From assembly GCF_900155865.1 (NCBI RefSeq), contig NZ_LT707006.1, positions 5,067,779 to 5,131,778 of the forward strand: a stretch of DNA of 64,000 nucleotides. The letters are read 5' to 3'. Shown in pieces: positions 9,023 through 18,794 of this stretch; within the stretch, counting starts at the first letter, position 1; each line of letters starts with the position of its first letter. Made by a program: the position numbers and the translations under genes. Origin of the DNA: Bacteroides bouchesdurhonensis. GTDB taxonomy: Bacteria; Bacteroidota; Bacteroidia; Bacteroidales; Bacteroidaceae. The notes below the pieces were generated by a model, which ran no database searches, had not been told where the DNA came from, and was given only the letters and a program-made list of their open reading frames with translations.

Positions 9023-10327
9023 ATGAAGTTCTATCAACTATTCAGCATGATATGCTGCCTCATCTTCGGCAGCTGCGCACTAAACATTGAAGATGAAGAA
9101 AAGGAAGAAGAGGGAAATGATGATTCTGTAACTCAACTTGCCTGGTCGGGAGAAACCGACAAATTTACAATTACCTCAAAAGAGGGAGTACGACTGGATG
9201 ATCCGCAAGAAGCTGCCGGAACAGCTTATCTCGCTTTTCCTTCTTCCACGGTAAGAAACACCCGTTGGGAGCTCGGGGTGAAACTGACTTTTAATCCTTC
9301 TGCTAATAATTATGCCCGCTTTTATCTTAGCTCTTCCACAGCAACTTTATCCAATACTCTACAGGGTTATTATCTCCAAATTGGAGGAGCCAAAGATAAT
9401 GTCGCCCTTTATCGTCAGAATGAGAATGTATCTGTATTACTCGCTTCAGGAAGGGAATTAATGAAAGGGAACAACTCTCCTAAACTGTATATCAAAGTAG
9501 AATGTGATGACAATGGCTACTGGACTTTCTGGACGCGACTGGAATCAGAAAATGAATATACGAAAGAAAAACAGATAAGAGATACAAGTATTCAAAGTTC
9601 TGAATATTGCGGCATATACTGTGTTTATACCAAAAGCCGTTGCAGCGGATTTACATTTCATCACATTCAACTCTCAGGTGATGTGGAAACAACCACTGAT
9701 CCGGACGGATCGGAAGAGGTTCCCGGCAATCCGGATACTCCCGACGAACCGGATACTCCGGAAGATCCTGATGTACCTAGTTATCCGGAAGATGTGAGAA
9801 ATCTGTTAGTATTCAATGAGGTCATGTATGACAACGCAACAGATGGCGCAGAATATATAGAGCTTTACAATCCTTCGGATCAGATGGTTTCTATTCCACC
9901 ATTCAAATTATTAAGATATGTCTCTGATGAATCCGGTACGACGCAAACCACTACAACAGCGGTGTTAGAGCCATCTGACGGTAGCCAAGTCATAAACGTT
10001 CCGTCTCATGGATACGTTTGTTTCACCAAATCGGTAAGTACTTTGATTAAAAAGCATAAAGTAAGTGGGGAAACAATGATAGAAACGACGAAATTCCCAC
10101 GAATAAACAATCAAGGAGGTCATCTTGCTATAGTCACCAATGAAGAACAGCCCCGACTTATTGATAAATGCGGCTATTCCGACCAGATACATACCGACAA
10201 GAAAAGGAAACAAGGTGTATCCCTGGAGAAAAAATCACCGGAGCTAGCTTCTGCTTTCAGCAAGAACTGGACCTCCTCAAAAAATGCAACCGGCGGCACC
10301 CCCGGAATAAAAAACGCTCAAGAATAA
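9023..10327 (+). CDS. Lamin-tail-domain lipoprotein
   Basis: A 434-residue lipoprotein: the signal ends in a lipobox with Cys19 in FGSCAL, followed by an acidic stretch typical of surface export in Bacteroides. Residues about 40-220 form a beta-rich domain of unknown type. A Pro/Asp/Glu linker with repeated PDTPDEPDTPED follows. Residues about 260-430 match the lamin tail domain, with LLVFNEVMYDNATDGAEYIELYN at the start and a GTPG near the end. Lamin-tail domains occur in extracellular nucleases and surface proteins as adhesive modules. The symporter follows after 56 bp, so it may be the first gene of the operon. Its role in that operon is unknown. Confidence 0.8.
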   Translation: MKFYQLFSMICCLIFGSCALNIEDEEKEEEGNDDSVTQLAWSGETDKFTITSKEGVRLDDPQEAAGTAYLAFPSSTVRNTRWELGVKLTFNPSANNYARFYLSSSTATLSNTLQGYYLQIGGAKDNVALYRQNENVSVLLASGRELMKGNNSPKLYIKVECDDNGYWTFWTRLESENEYTKEKQIRDTSIQSSEYCGIYCVYTKSRCSGFTFHHIQLSGDVETTTDPDGSEEVPGNPDTPDEPDTPEDPDVPSYPEDVRNLLVFNEVMYDNATDGAEYIELYNPSDQMVSIPPFKLLRYVSDESGTTQTTTTAVLEPSDGSQVINVPSHGYVCFTKSVSTLIKKHKVSGETMIETTKFPRINNQGGHLAIVTNEEQPRLIDKCGYSDQIHTDKKRKQGVSLEKKSPELASAFSKNWTSSKNATGGTPGIKNAQE

Positions 10328-10383
10328 GTGTATCTATGAGATTTTATCTACTTTTGTAGGAAAGAAATGAAAAATAACACAAA

Positions 10384-11865
10384 ATGAGTCCGATTGCCGT
10401 AACCATCACCATCATTGCCTATTTTGCATTATTGTTCACCGTTTCATACATTGCGGGACGGAAAGCGGACAACGAAGGATTCTTTGTAGGCAACCGAAAG
10501 TCCAGTTGGTATGTAGTAGCTTTTGCAATGATAGGTTCTACTATTTCTGGAGTTACTTTTGTATCTGTGCCGGGCATGGTAGGAAGCAGTTGTTTCTCCT
10601 ATCTTCAAATGGTACTTGGATTTATTGTCGGACAGTTTATCATTGCGTTCATACTCGTCCCTCTGTTTTATCGAATGAACTTGGTGTCCATCTACGAATA
10701 TCTGGAAAATCGGTTTGGAACTTCATCATACCGGACAGGGGCTTGGTTCTTTTTTATCTCTAAGATGTTGGGAGCAGCCGTCCGCCTTTTCTTGGTATGC
10801 CTTACTCTTCAATTGCTTGTATTCGAACCTTTCCATCTTCCGTTTATCCTGAATGTAGCTATTACTGTAGCTTTGGTTTGGCTTTATACCTTCCGCGGAG
10901 GAGTGAAATCGCTGATCTGGACAGATTCTCTGAAAACCTTTTGCCTGGTTGTTTCGGTTGTGCTGTGTATTTATTATATCGCTTCGGATTTGAAACTTAA
11001 TTTCGGAGGATTAGTAAATACGATCTCAGATAGTGACCTTTCACGTATATTCTTTTTTAACGATATCAACGACAAACGATATTTCTTCAAACAATTTCTG
11101 GCAGGTGTCTTCACTGTCATCGCAATGAATGGTTTAGACCAGGATATGATGCAACGCAATCTGAGTTGCAAAAACTTCCGGGATTCTCAGAAGAATATGA
11201 TCACCAGCAGTATCTCACAATTCTTTGTCATCTTACTTTTTCTGATGTTAGGTGTATTACTTTATACATTCGTTGCACAGCAAGGGCTTACTGCTCCGTC
11301 AAAGAGTGACGAGCTCTTTCCTATGATAGCAACCAGTAGTTATTTCCCCGGTATCGTCGGTATTTTGTTTATTATAGGGTTAGTCTCATCCGCCTATTCC
11401 GCTGCCGGATCAGCATTAACAGCTCTGACTACCTCTTTTACAGTAGACATATTGCACGCTAAAAGCAAAGAAGAAGCAACCTTGAGCAAACTTCGTAAAC
11501 GGGTTCACATCAGCATGGCAGTTGTGATGGGGATAGTCATATTTGTATTCGGTTTGCTCAATAACACCAGTGTTATCGATGCTGTATATACTTTAGCCAG
11601 CTATACATACGGACCGATTCTCGGTCTGTTCGCTTTCGGCATTTTCACCAAGAAACAGATAAACGATAAATATATTCCATTCGTAGCCATTCTCTCTCCT
11701 ATACTTTGCTACATCCTTCAAAGTAATTCGGAAGCATGGTTCAATGGATATCAAATCAGTTACGAGCTACTGATACTTAACGCATTCTTTACTTTTTTAG
11801 GACTTTGTCTACTCATCAAAAGAAACGAGAAGCATGTAGTATCTGCCACCCGTACCATAAAATAG
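10384..11865 (+). CDS. Sodium:solute symporter (SSS family)
   Basis: A 493-residue inner-membrane protein with about 13 hydrophobic segments. The N-terminal segment with GRKADNEGFFVGNR and the segment SGVTFVSVPGMVG are typical of the SSS family. These carriers couple sodium entry to import of sugars, amino acids or sialic acid. It precedes MurNAc recycling genes, so a cell-wall sugar or amino acid is a possible substrate, but this is context only. The next gene starts 10 bp downstream. Confidence 0.85.
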   Translation: MSPIAVTITIIAYFALLFTVSYIAGRKADNEGFFVGNRKSSWYVVAFAMIGSTISGVTFVSVPGMVGSSCFSYLQMVLGFIVGQFIIAFILVPLFYRMNLVSIYEYLENRFGTSSYRTGAWFFFISKMLGAAVRLFLVCLTLQLLVFEPFHLPFILNVAITVALVWLYTFRGGVKSLIWTDSLKTFCLVVSVVLCIYYIASDLKLNFGGLVNTISDSDLSRIFFFNDINDKRYFFKQFLAGVFTVIAMNGLDQDMMQRNLSCKNFRDSQKNMITSSISQFFVILLFLMLGVLLYTFVAQQGLTAPSKSDELFPMIATSSYFPGIVGILFIIGLVSSAYSAAGSALTALTTSFTVDILHAKSKEEATLSKLRKRVHISMAVVMGIVIFVFGLLNNTSVIDAVYTLASYTYGPILGLFAFGIFTKKQINDKYIPFVAILSPILCYILQSNSEAWFNGYQISYELLILNAFFTFLGLCLLIKRNEKHVVSATRTIK

Positions 11866-11874
11866 CAAATAAAA

Positions 11875-14340
11875 ATGAAAGCAACAATCAACTGTTTTCT
11901 TCCTTTTAGCAGACTAAAAGAAAGTATGCAAACAGTAAAAGAATTACGCGCATCGGAGTTAGTAAACAAAATTTATTTAATGACACCGGAAATTACCAGT
12001 GTCTGTATTCCGGGCTGTGAACTGATCTCTGTCAATAACTTCCAGTCTACACAAGCAATGAAAGCTATTGCAGCACATTCCGATGTTCCGTACACCTTAT
12101 TATATACTAAGCCCACAGAATTGAAACTCGGGCAATTTGCTCTCGAACGAATGGTGCAAGTTATGGAAATGACTCAGGCAGGTATGACTTATGCCGATCA
12201 TTTTCAGCAGATAGATGGAACACAGAAAGCAGCTCCTGTCATCGATTATCAATTGGGCAGTTTGCGTGATGATTTTGATTTCGGTTCGGTATTATTGTTT
12301 CAATCCGATGTTTTCAAAAAAGCGGTAAAGAGTTCCAAAGAGAACTACCAATATGCAGGTATCTATGATCTGCGACTCAAGATTTCTCAGAAAAGCAAGT
12401 TGGAACATATCAACGAATATCTATATACGGAAATAGAAAATGACCATCGGAAAAGCGGAGAAAAACAATTTGACTATGTTAATCCGAAGAACCGGGAAGT
12501 GCAGATTGAAATGGAAAAGGCATGTACTAATCATCTGAAAGTTATTGGCGGATACCTAGCTCCCGATTTTCAGCCGATTAATTTTTCATCTTCTACTTTC
12601 GATGTGGAGGCTTCCGTCATTATTCCCGTACGCAACCGTATCCGTACTATCAAAGATGCAGTCCGTTCCGCTTTGTGCCAACAAACATCTTTTCCGTTTA
12701 ATGTTATTGTTATCGACAATCATTCTACAGACGGAACTACCGAAGCACTTCGTGAACTCAGTGCAGACAAACGACTGATTCATGTAATTCCTGAAAAAGA
12801 GGATCTTGGTATCGGAGGTTGTTGGAATGTAGGTGTTCATCACGAAAAATGCGGTAAGTTTTCCATTCAGCTCGATAGCGATGACGTGTATAAAGACGAA
12901 CATACGCTACAAATCATGGTAGACGCATTCTATCAACAGAACTGCGCTATGGTAATTGGTACCTACATGATGACAGACTTTAATATGAATGAAATTGCTC
13001 CCGGTATCATAGACCACAAAGAATGGACACCCGAAAACGGACGAAATAATGCATTACGCATCAATGGACTTGGAGCTCCCCGCGCATTCTTCACTCCGCT
13101 GCTTCGTGAAATCAATGTTCCAAACACAAGCTACGGTGAAGACTATGCTCTCGGACTAAGAATCTCACGGGATTATCAGATAGGACGAGTATATGATGTA
13201 GTCTATCTGTGCCGCCGTTGGGAAGGAAATTCGGATGCGGCACTTCCTATTGAAAAAGTCAATCAGAATAATATCTATAAAGACCGCCTACGTAGCTGGG
13301 AATTGCAAAAGAGAATTCTGCAACAGAAAGGTATTCAGAATCTTTCTAAAGAGGTAGAACAACTGTTTACAGAACAAATTCACTCTTGGGAACTAGCTAA
13401 GGAGAATTATCACGCACTTAGAGGTTATCGCAGACAATCGAAATCAATCAAACAGTACAAAGAGGGCTGGTCGATATACGCGGATGCATTCCCAAATCCC
13501 AAACGAATCCTCTCCACAGCTGCCCAAACAGACGCTTCTTCTATTCAAGCTCGCCCCTGCTTTCTTTGTCAGGAAAACCGCCCGGCAGAACAAAAGGCTG
13601 TTAATTATAAAAATTATCAGATATTAGTCAACCCTTATCCTATATTCGAAGAGCACCTGACAATAGCTGCAATTAATCATACACCCCAATCTATCGCCAC
13701 CCGCTTTGAAGATTTAATAGAACTGACAGAAAACCTGAAAGAATATCTATTCATGTATAATGGTCCGGAATGTGGAGCCTCTGCCCCTGATCATGCTCAT
13801 TTCCAAGCTGCTGTTAAAGGAGAGGATCTATCAGCTTTGATATGGAACGACTGGCATGTAAGCGAGTTATTTGAAACTGGCAGCAAAGCTCTGTTTTATA
13901 CTGATGACCCGGTCAGTGCTCTTTACCTCAAAACAAAAAACAAAAAGGAGATGTCTCACCTATTCAAAGTCATCTACGATATCCTTGCGGCTGAAAATAA
14001 TGGCAAGGAGCCCCTGATGAACATTCTCGCTTGGTATGGACTGGAAAAAAATAAAGACTTCTATCGTGACTATAAAGAAGAAATGCATGACCTGACGCTT
14101 CGTTATAGCTGTATCCTCTTTTTACGTAGCAAACACCGACCGGACTGCTACTATGCAGAAGGTGATGAGCAAATACTTATCAGCCCGGCTATTGCCGAGA
14201 TGAGCGGACTATTCCCGATTGCACGCGAAGAAGATATTCCTAAATTAACTCCGGAAAAGATACATGCTATCTGCCGTGAAGTCTCTATGCCCAAAGAAAA
14301 GTTGGAACAAGTTATCAACCGTATTCAAACAGCTTTATGA
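11875..14340 (+). CDS. Glycosyltransferase-2 / DUF4922 (HIT-like) fusion
   Basis: An 821-residue two-enzyme protein. Residues about 240-470 form a GT2 domain with ASVIIPVRNR, the IDNHSTDGT segment and the metal-binding LDSDD. Residues about 545-820 form a DUF4922 domain related to GDP-sugar phosphorylases of the HIT/GalT superfamily, with PCFLCQENRP near 561 and the nucleotide-transfer motif PDHAHFQAA near 639. The first 235 residues resemble a degenerate second glycosyltransferase domain. The fusion suggests formation or breakdown of a nucleotide sugar linked to glycosyl transfer. It overlaps the SpoIID gene by 4 bp (ATGA), so they are translationally coupled and act in the same process, probably cell-wall sugar metabolism. 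Substrates are unknown. Confidence 0.75.
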   Translation: MKATINCFLPFSRLKESMQTVKELRASELVNKIYLMTPEITSVCIPGCELISVNNFQSTQAMKAIAAHSDVPYTLLYTKPTELKLGQFALERMVQVMEMTQAGMTYADHFQQIDGTQKAAPVIDYQLGSLRDDFDFGSVLLFQSDVFKKAVKSSKENYQYAGIYDLRLKISQKSKLEHINEYLYTEIENDHRKSGEKQFDYVNPKNREVQIEMEKACTNHLKVIGGYLAPDFQPINFSSSTFDVEASVIIPVRNRIRTIKDAVRSALCQQTSFPFNVIVIDNHSTDGTTEALRELSADKRLIHVIPEKEDLGIGGCWNVGVHHEKCGKFSIQLDSDDVYKDEHTLQIMVDAFYQQNCAMVIGTYMMTDFNMNEIAPGIIDHKEWTPENGRNNALRINGLGAPRAFFTPLLREINVPNTSYGEDYALGLRISRDYQIGRVYDVVYLCRRWEGNSDAALPIEKVNQNNIYKDRLRSWELQKRILQQKGIQNLSKEVEQLFTEQIHSWELAKENYHALRGYRRQSKSIKQYKEGWSIYADAFPNPKRILSTAAQTDASSIQARPCFLCQENRPAEQKAVNYKNYQILVNPYPIFEEHLTIAAINHTPQSIATRFEDLIELTENLKEYLFMYNGPECGASAPDHAHFQAAVKGEDLSALIWNDWHVSELFETGSKALFYTDDPVSALYLKTKNKKEMSHLFKVIYDILAAENNGKEPLMNILAWYGLEKNKDFYRDYKEEMHDLTLRYSCILFLRSKHRPDCYYAEGDEQILISPAIAEMSGLFPIAREEDIPKLTPEKIHAICREVSMPKEKLEQVINRIQTAL

Positions 14341-15647
14341 AAGAACCTCTAATAACAGTCGGAATCCTTTCCGGAAAAGAGATCGAATTCTCTTTTCCGG
14401 AAACATTTGTTTCCTCTGATAAAATAGAATCCGCAGGAGACCAAAAGGCTGTCTATAAAGAAGGAAAAATATATTGGAAGGGGAATTTGTATGATGAAAT
14501 TTCTTTTTCACCACAACTTTCTAATGCTGCATTCTTTGAATTGAAAAATGTCACTATTGGCATCAACTTCCACTGGGAACGTAAAGAGCCTCAACGCTTC
14601 AAAGGAACATTAAAGCTAATTATAGAAGAGAAGAAACTCACTGCTATTAACATTATCCCTATAGAAGATTACCTGACAAGTGTTATTTCATCCGAAATGA
14701 GCGCAACCGCCTCTTTAGAATTACTAAAAGCGCACGCTGTAATCTCCAGAAGCTGGTTACTCAACAAAATCGAAGAACGGGAAAGAGAAAATGAAAAGCC
14801 TCAGATAAAAACTGACAGCGCAGTCCATTCTTCATTTATCAAGTGGTACGACCACGAAGCACACACTCATTTTGATGTTTGTGCTGATGATCATTGCCAA
14901 CGTTATCAAGGAATTACGCGTACTTCTACTTCCAAAGCTATCGAAGCAGTTTTTTCTACGCGAGGAGAAGTGCTTATGTTCGAGAACCACATTTGTGATG
15001 CTCGGTTTTCTAAATGTTGCGGCGGTGCTTTAGAGGAGTTTCAAAATTGCTGGAAGAATGTGGAACATCCCTATCTGGTTGGCAAACGGGATGATAAAAC
15101 AGCAAACGAACTTCCTGATCTGACCATAGAATCAGAAGCAGATCAATGGATTCGAACCTCTCCTTCTGCTTTCTGTAATACACAAGACAAGAAAATATTG
15201 AGTCAGGTACTCAACAATTACGATCAGGAAACTACTGACTTTTATCGTTGGAAAGTAACTTATACACAACAAGAACTTTCTGAATTGATATACGACCGTT
15301 CAGGAATCGATTTTGGAAAAATCATAGATTTAATCCCAATAGAACGAGGAACCTCCGGACGTATCGTAAAGCTAAAAATAGTAGGGACTTTACGTACCCT
15401 TATCATAGGAAAAGAGTTGGAAATACGCCGTACACTCTCTTCCTCTCACCTCTACAGTTCTGCTTTTGTCATTGACAAAGAAGGGGAAGAAGAAATTCCT
15501 TCCCTTTTTATTCTTACCGGAGCCGGTTGGGGGCATGGAGTCGGACTTTGCCAGATCGGTGCAGCCGTTATGGGAGAACAAGGTTACACATATAATGAAA
15601 TACTATCCCACTATTACCCGGGAAGTACTATTGAAAAACAATACTAA
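14337..15647 (+). CDS. SpoIID/LytB-domain protein
   Basis: A 436-residue protein with the SpoIID fold: IPIEDYLTSVISSEMSATAS at about residues 105-125, LLKAHAVISRSW, ARFSKCCGG, and the C-terminal GAGWGHGVGLCQIGA followed by ILSHYYPGS. SpoIID enzymes are lytic transglycosylases acting on stripped peptidoglycan. No signal peptide is visible at the N-terminus (MKEPLITVGIL), which is odd for a wall enzyme. It may therefore act in the cytoplasm on recycled fragments or use another export route. It sits between the DUF4922 fusion and the muropeptide transporter, which supports a role in cell-wall recycling. Confidence 0.85.
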   Translation: MKEPLITVGILSGKEIEFSFPETFVSSDKIESAGDQKAVYKEGKIYWKGNLYDEISFSPQLSNAAFFELKNVTIGINFHWERKEPQRFKGTLKLIIEEKKLTAINIIPIEDYLTSVISSEMSATASLELLKAHAVISRSWLLNKIEERERENEKPQIKTDSAVHSSFIKWYDHEAHTHFDVCADDHCQRYQGITRTSTSKAIEAVFSTRGEVLMFENHICDARFSKCCGGALEEFQNCWKNVEHPYLVGKRDDKTANELPDLTIESEADQWIRTSPSAFCNTQDKKILSQVLNNYDQETTDFYRWKVTYTQQELSELIYDRSGIDFGKIIDLIPIERGTSGRIVKLKIVGTLRTLIIGKELEIRRTLSSSHLYSSAFVIDKEGEEEIPSLFILTGAGWGHGVGLCQIGAAVMGEQGYTYNEILSHYYPGSTIEKQY

Positions 15648-15665
15648 TAAAACAACATCATCCTG

Positions 15666-16943
15666 ATGACAACAAGAAATAAAAATCTCTGGAGCTGGAT
15701 TCCCACTCTCTATTTTGCAGAAGGGCTCCCCAATGTGGCAGTGGTAACTATCGCTGTCATCATGTATAAACGTCTGGGATTATCGAACACAGATATCGCA
15801 CTCTATACCTCCTGGTTATATCTGCCTTGGATCATCAAACCACTGTGGAGCCCTTTTGTCGATCTGATAAAAACAAAGCGTGCCTGGATTATCGCTATGC
15901 AGAGCTTTATTGCTGCCGGATTTGCCGGAATTGCTTTTTTTATTCCGACAGCACATTATGTACAGTTCACCCTTGCCTTTTTCTGGTTATTGGCATTCAG
16001 TTCCGCTACCCATGATATTGCAGCAGACGGTTTCTATATGCTTGGGCTTACCAACAAAGAACAATCCTTTTTTGTCGGTATTCGAAATATGTTTTATCGC
16101 TTTGCCAATATTTTCGGCCAAGGTATACTTGTCATGCTGGCAGGTTGGTTAGAAACATCTCAAGGCAATATCCCTTTGGCATGGAGTATTGTCTTCTATC
16201 TGATGGCAGGACTTTTCCTCGCTCTGACTCTTTATCATCGGTTAGTTCTTCCACATCCTGAGGCAGACGTAAAACGGGAAGGATTAACACCCAGGAAATT
16301 GCTGGAAGACTTCTTTAAAACATTCTTCTCTTTCTTTCGAAAAAAAAATTTACCCCTGATGTTTTTCTTCCTCCTCACCTATCGGTTAGGAGAATCACAA
16401 CTGGCAAAAATAGCCTCCCCTTTCTTACTCGACAAAGCTGATTTGGGAGGATTAGCTCTTTCCACCGGAAAAGTCGGCATGATTTATGGTACAATAGGGG
16501 TAGTAGCTCTGTTAGTTGGGGGCATTATTAGTGGCTTCCTTGTTTCACGTGACGGTCTAAAAAAATGGATATTACCCATGGCACTGGCAATCAACTTGCC
16601 TGACCTGCTTTATGTATGGATGGCAGCTACCACTCCCAGCAGTCCCCTGTTCATATCAATTTGTGTAGCCATTGAACAGTTAGGCTATGGATTCGGTTTT
16701 ACAGCTTATATGCTTTATTTAATATACATTGCTGACGGAGAACACAAGACAGCCCATTATGCCATCGGAACCGGTTTCATGGCACTTGGCATGATGATCC
16801 CGGGTATGCCTGCCGGATGGATACAAGAGCATATTGGTTATACCTACTTTTTTATCTGGGTTTGTATTTGTACCATTCCGGGGATTATCGCTGCATGGAT
16901 GATTCACAAACGATTGGATGATTCATTTGGCAGAAAAGTATAA
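15666..16943 (+). CDS. murT: AmpG/MurT-like MFS transporter for MurNAc or muropeptides
   Basis: A 425-residue major facilitator protein with about 12 membrane segments and the AmpG-type start PTLYFAEGLPNVAVVTIAVI. A DIAADGFYM segment in the first half and a GYGFGFTAYMLYLIYIADG segment in the second also fit the AmpG group. In Tannerella forsythia an AmpG-like MFS protein, MurT, imports N-acetylmuramic acid and is encoded with murK and murQ. The same order is seen here, so import of MurNAc or MurNAc-containing fragments is the likely function. The symbol is by analogy. MurK follows after 34 bp. Confidence 0.75.
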   Translation: MTTRNKNLWSWIPTLYFAEGLPNVAVVTIAVIMYKRLGLSNTDIALYTSWLYLPWIIKPLWSPFVDLIKTKRAWIIAMQSFIAAGFAGIAFFIPTAHYVQFTLAFFWLLAFSSATHDIAADGFYMLGLTNKEQSFFVGIRNMFYRFANIFGQGILVMLAGWLETSQGNIPLAWSIVFYLMAGLFLALTLYHRLVLPHPEADVKREGLTPRKLLEDFFKTFFSFFRKKNLPLMFFFLLTYRLGESQLAKIASPFLLDKADLGGLALSTGKVGMIYGTIGVVALLVGGIISGFLVSRDGLKKWILPMALAINLPDLLYVWMAATTPSSPLFISICVAIEQLGYGFGFTAYMLYLIYIADGEHKTAHYAIGTGFMALGMMIPGMPAGWIQEHIGYTYFFIWVCICTIPGIIAAWMIHKRLDDSFGRKV

Positions 16944-16977
16944 ATGAAGTTATATTCTACCTAAAAGAAAATATGAT

Positions 16978-17811
16978 ATGATACTAATAGCAGACAGTGG
17001 TTCTACTAAAACCGATTGGTGTGTTGCACTCAACGGCACGCCCATTCAACGAATTGGAACAAAAGGATTGAATCCTTTCTTCCAAACGGAAGAAGATATT
17101 CAACGTGAACTAACCGCCACCCTTCTACCTCAATTGCCAGCAGGGAAGTTAGACGCCGTTTACTTTTACGGTGCCGGCTGTACACCTGAGAAAGCTCCTA
17201 TTATCCGTCGTGCAATCGCTAACAGTCTACCCGTCATTGGGAATATTAAAATAAACTCGGACATGCTAGCTGCTGCCCATAGTTTATGTGGGCATGAAGC
17301 CGGGATTGTTTGCATTCTGGGTACAGGGTCCAATTCCTGTTTCTATAATGGTGAAGAAATTGTAGATAATGTATCTCCTCTAGGTTTTATTCTGGGAGAC
17401 GAAGGAAGCGGTGCTGTTTTAGGAAAACTGTTAGTTGGCGATATCTTAAAAAATCAATTGCCTCCTGCACTAAAAGAAGCTTTCCTGAAACAGTTTGATT
17501 TAACTAGTCCCGAAATTATAGATCGTGTCTACCGCCAACCATTTCCTAATCGTTTCCTTGCCAGCTTATCTCCATTTCTGGCACAGCATATTGAAGAACC
17601 TGCTGTTCATTCATTAGTACTCAACAGCTTTCTCGCTTTCCTTCACAGAAATGTGATGCAGTATGATTATAAACATTATCCGGTACACTTTATCGGTTCT
17701 ATTGCATATTACTATAAAGAGGTTTTGCAAGAAGCTATGCAACAAACGGATTTAAAATTAGGGAAAATATTCCAAAGTCCAATGGAAGGATTAATTCAAT
17801 ATCATCGATAA
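16978..17811 (+). CDS. murK: MurNAc/GlcNAc kinase (BadF/BcrA ATPase family)
   Basis: A 277-residue sugar kinase of the actin-like ATPase fold. The phosphate-1 loop ADSGSTKTDWC is at residues 4-14, the second phosphate segment ILGTGSNSC near residue 115, and GDEGSGAVLGK near residue 141. The family includes N-acetylglucosamine kinases and the MurNAc 6-kinase MurK of Tannerella. Position between a MurT-like transporter and MurQ points to MurNAc as substrate, giving MurNAc 6-phosphate for the etherase. Use of GlcNAc cannot be excluded. Confidence 0.8.
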   Translation: MILIADSGSTKTDWCVALNGTPIQRIGTKGLNPFFQTEEDIQRELTATLLPQLPAGKLDAVYFYGAGCTPEKAPIIRRAIANSLPVIGNIKINSDMLAAAHSLCGHEAGIVCILGTGSNSCFYNGEEIVDNVSPLGFILGDEGSGAVLGKLLVGDILKNQLPPALKEAFLKQFDLTSPEIIDRVYRQPFPNRFLASLSPFLAQHIEEPAVHSLVLNSFLAFLHRNVMQYDYKHYPVHFIGSIAYYYKEVLQEAMQQTDLKLGKIFQSPMEGLIQYHR

Positions 17812-17851
17812 TGTCTCCTCACTTGTAATACGTTTAAAAAAAGATAGAGAA

Positions 17852-18661
17852 ATGATGCTAATCACAGAACAATCATCACTTTATGACGCCCTGGAGAAAA
17901 AATCCGTCCGGGAGATATTGGAAGATATCAATCGGGAAGACCAAAAAGTTGCACATGCAGTACAACAAACTATTCCTCAAATAGAAAAGCTTGTCAATCA
18001 GATTGTCCCTCGAATGAAACAAGGAGGGCGTATCTTCTATCTGGGAGCCGGAACTAGCGGACGTCTGGGAGTGCTCGACGCTTCCGAAATTCCTCCGACG
18101 TTCGGTATGCCTCCTAGTTGGGTGATCGGATTAATTGCCGGAGGTGATTCCGCTCTACGGAATCCCGTAGAAGGTGCAGAAGATGATACGGCTCAAGGAT
18201 GGAAAGAACTCACAGAGCATCATATCAATGATAAAGATACAGTAATTGGCATTGCTGCATCCGGCACCACTCCTTATGTCATTGGTGCTTTACGGGAAGC
18301 TCGCAAACATGGTATTCTGACCGGATGTATCACCAGTAATCCGGACTCTCCTATGGCTGCGGAATCAGATGTAGCTATCGAAATGATCGTCGGCCCGGAA
18401 TATGTGACGGGAAGTTCCCGTATGAAATCTGGTACAGGACAGAAAATGATTCTGAATATGATCAGTACCTCTGTCATGATTCAACTTGGGAGAGTTAAGG
18501 GAAACAAGATGGTGAATATGCAACTCAGTAACCATAAACTAGTGGAAAGGGGAACCAGAATGATTATGGAAGAATTAGGATTGAATCATGAAGAAGCTCA
18601 AAAACTATTGTTATTACATGGATCGGTGAAGAAAGCGATCGAAGCTTATCGAATTCGTTAA
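17852..18661 (+). CDS. murQ: N-acetylmuramic acid 6-phosphate etherase
   Basis: A 269-residue SIS-fold enzyme that splits the lactyl ether of MurNAc 6-phosphate, giving GlcNAc 6-phosphate and D-lactate. The conserved phosphosugar segment GRIFYLGAGTSGRLGVLDASE is near residue 60, and the GVYP-equivalent substrate region EIPPTFGMPPSWV follows. EGAEDD and ITSNPDSPMA segments and a GSSRMKSGTGQKMILN signature are all present. It is slightly shorter than the Escherichia coli enzyme, which is usual for this group. It ends the recycling operon. ATG 17852 and ATG 17855 are both possible starts. Confidence 0.95.
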   Translation: MMLITEQSSLYDALEKKSVREILEDINREDQKVAHAVQQTIPQIEKLVNQIVPRMKQGGRIFYLGAGTSGRLGVLDASEIPPTFGMPPSWVIGLIAGGDSALRNPVEGAEDDTAQGWKELTEHHINDKDTVIGIAASGTTPYVIGALREARKHGILTGCITSNPDSPMAAESDVAIEMIVGPEYVTGSSRMKSGTGQKMILNMISTSVMIQLGRVKGNKMVNMQLSNHKLVERGTRMIMEELGLNHEEAQKLLLLHGSVKKAIEAYRIR

Positions 18662-18693
18662 TCGCCAGATTGAAATGCCACGACATTTAGAAC

Positions 18694-18788
18694 ATACTTC
18701 AAACTTTCCTATAATTTCTCAAAAGTTTGAAGTATAATTAAAACTTTTCCGTATATTCGTAAAAATTTGAAGTATAATTAAAACTTTT
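18694..18788. repeat. Direct and inverted AT-rich repeats ahead of the AAA ATPase gene
   Basis: A 23-bp sequence beginning TTTGAAGTATAATT and ending in AAAACTTTT occurs at 18726-18748 and again at 18766-18788, exactly 40 bp apart. A third, shorter copy (14 bp, 18694-18707) is inverted. The last copy ends 6 bp before ATG 18795. The set may be an operator or iterated binding site for the adjacent gene. Confidence 0.7.
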
Positions 18789-18794
18789 AATTGA

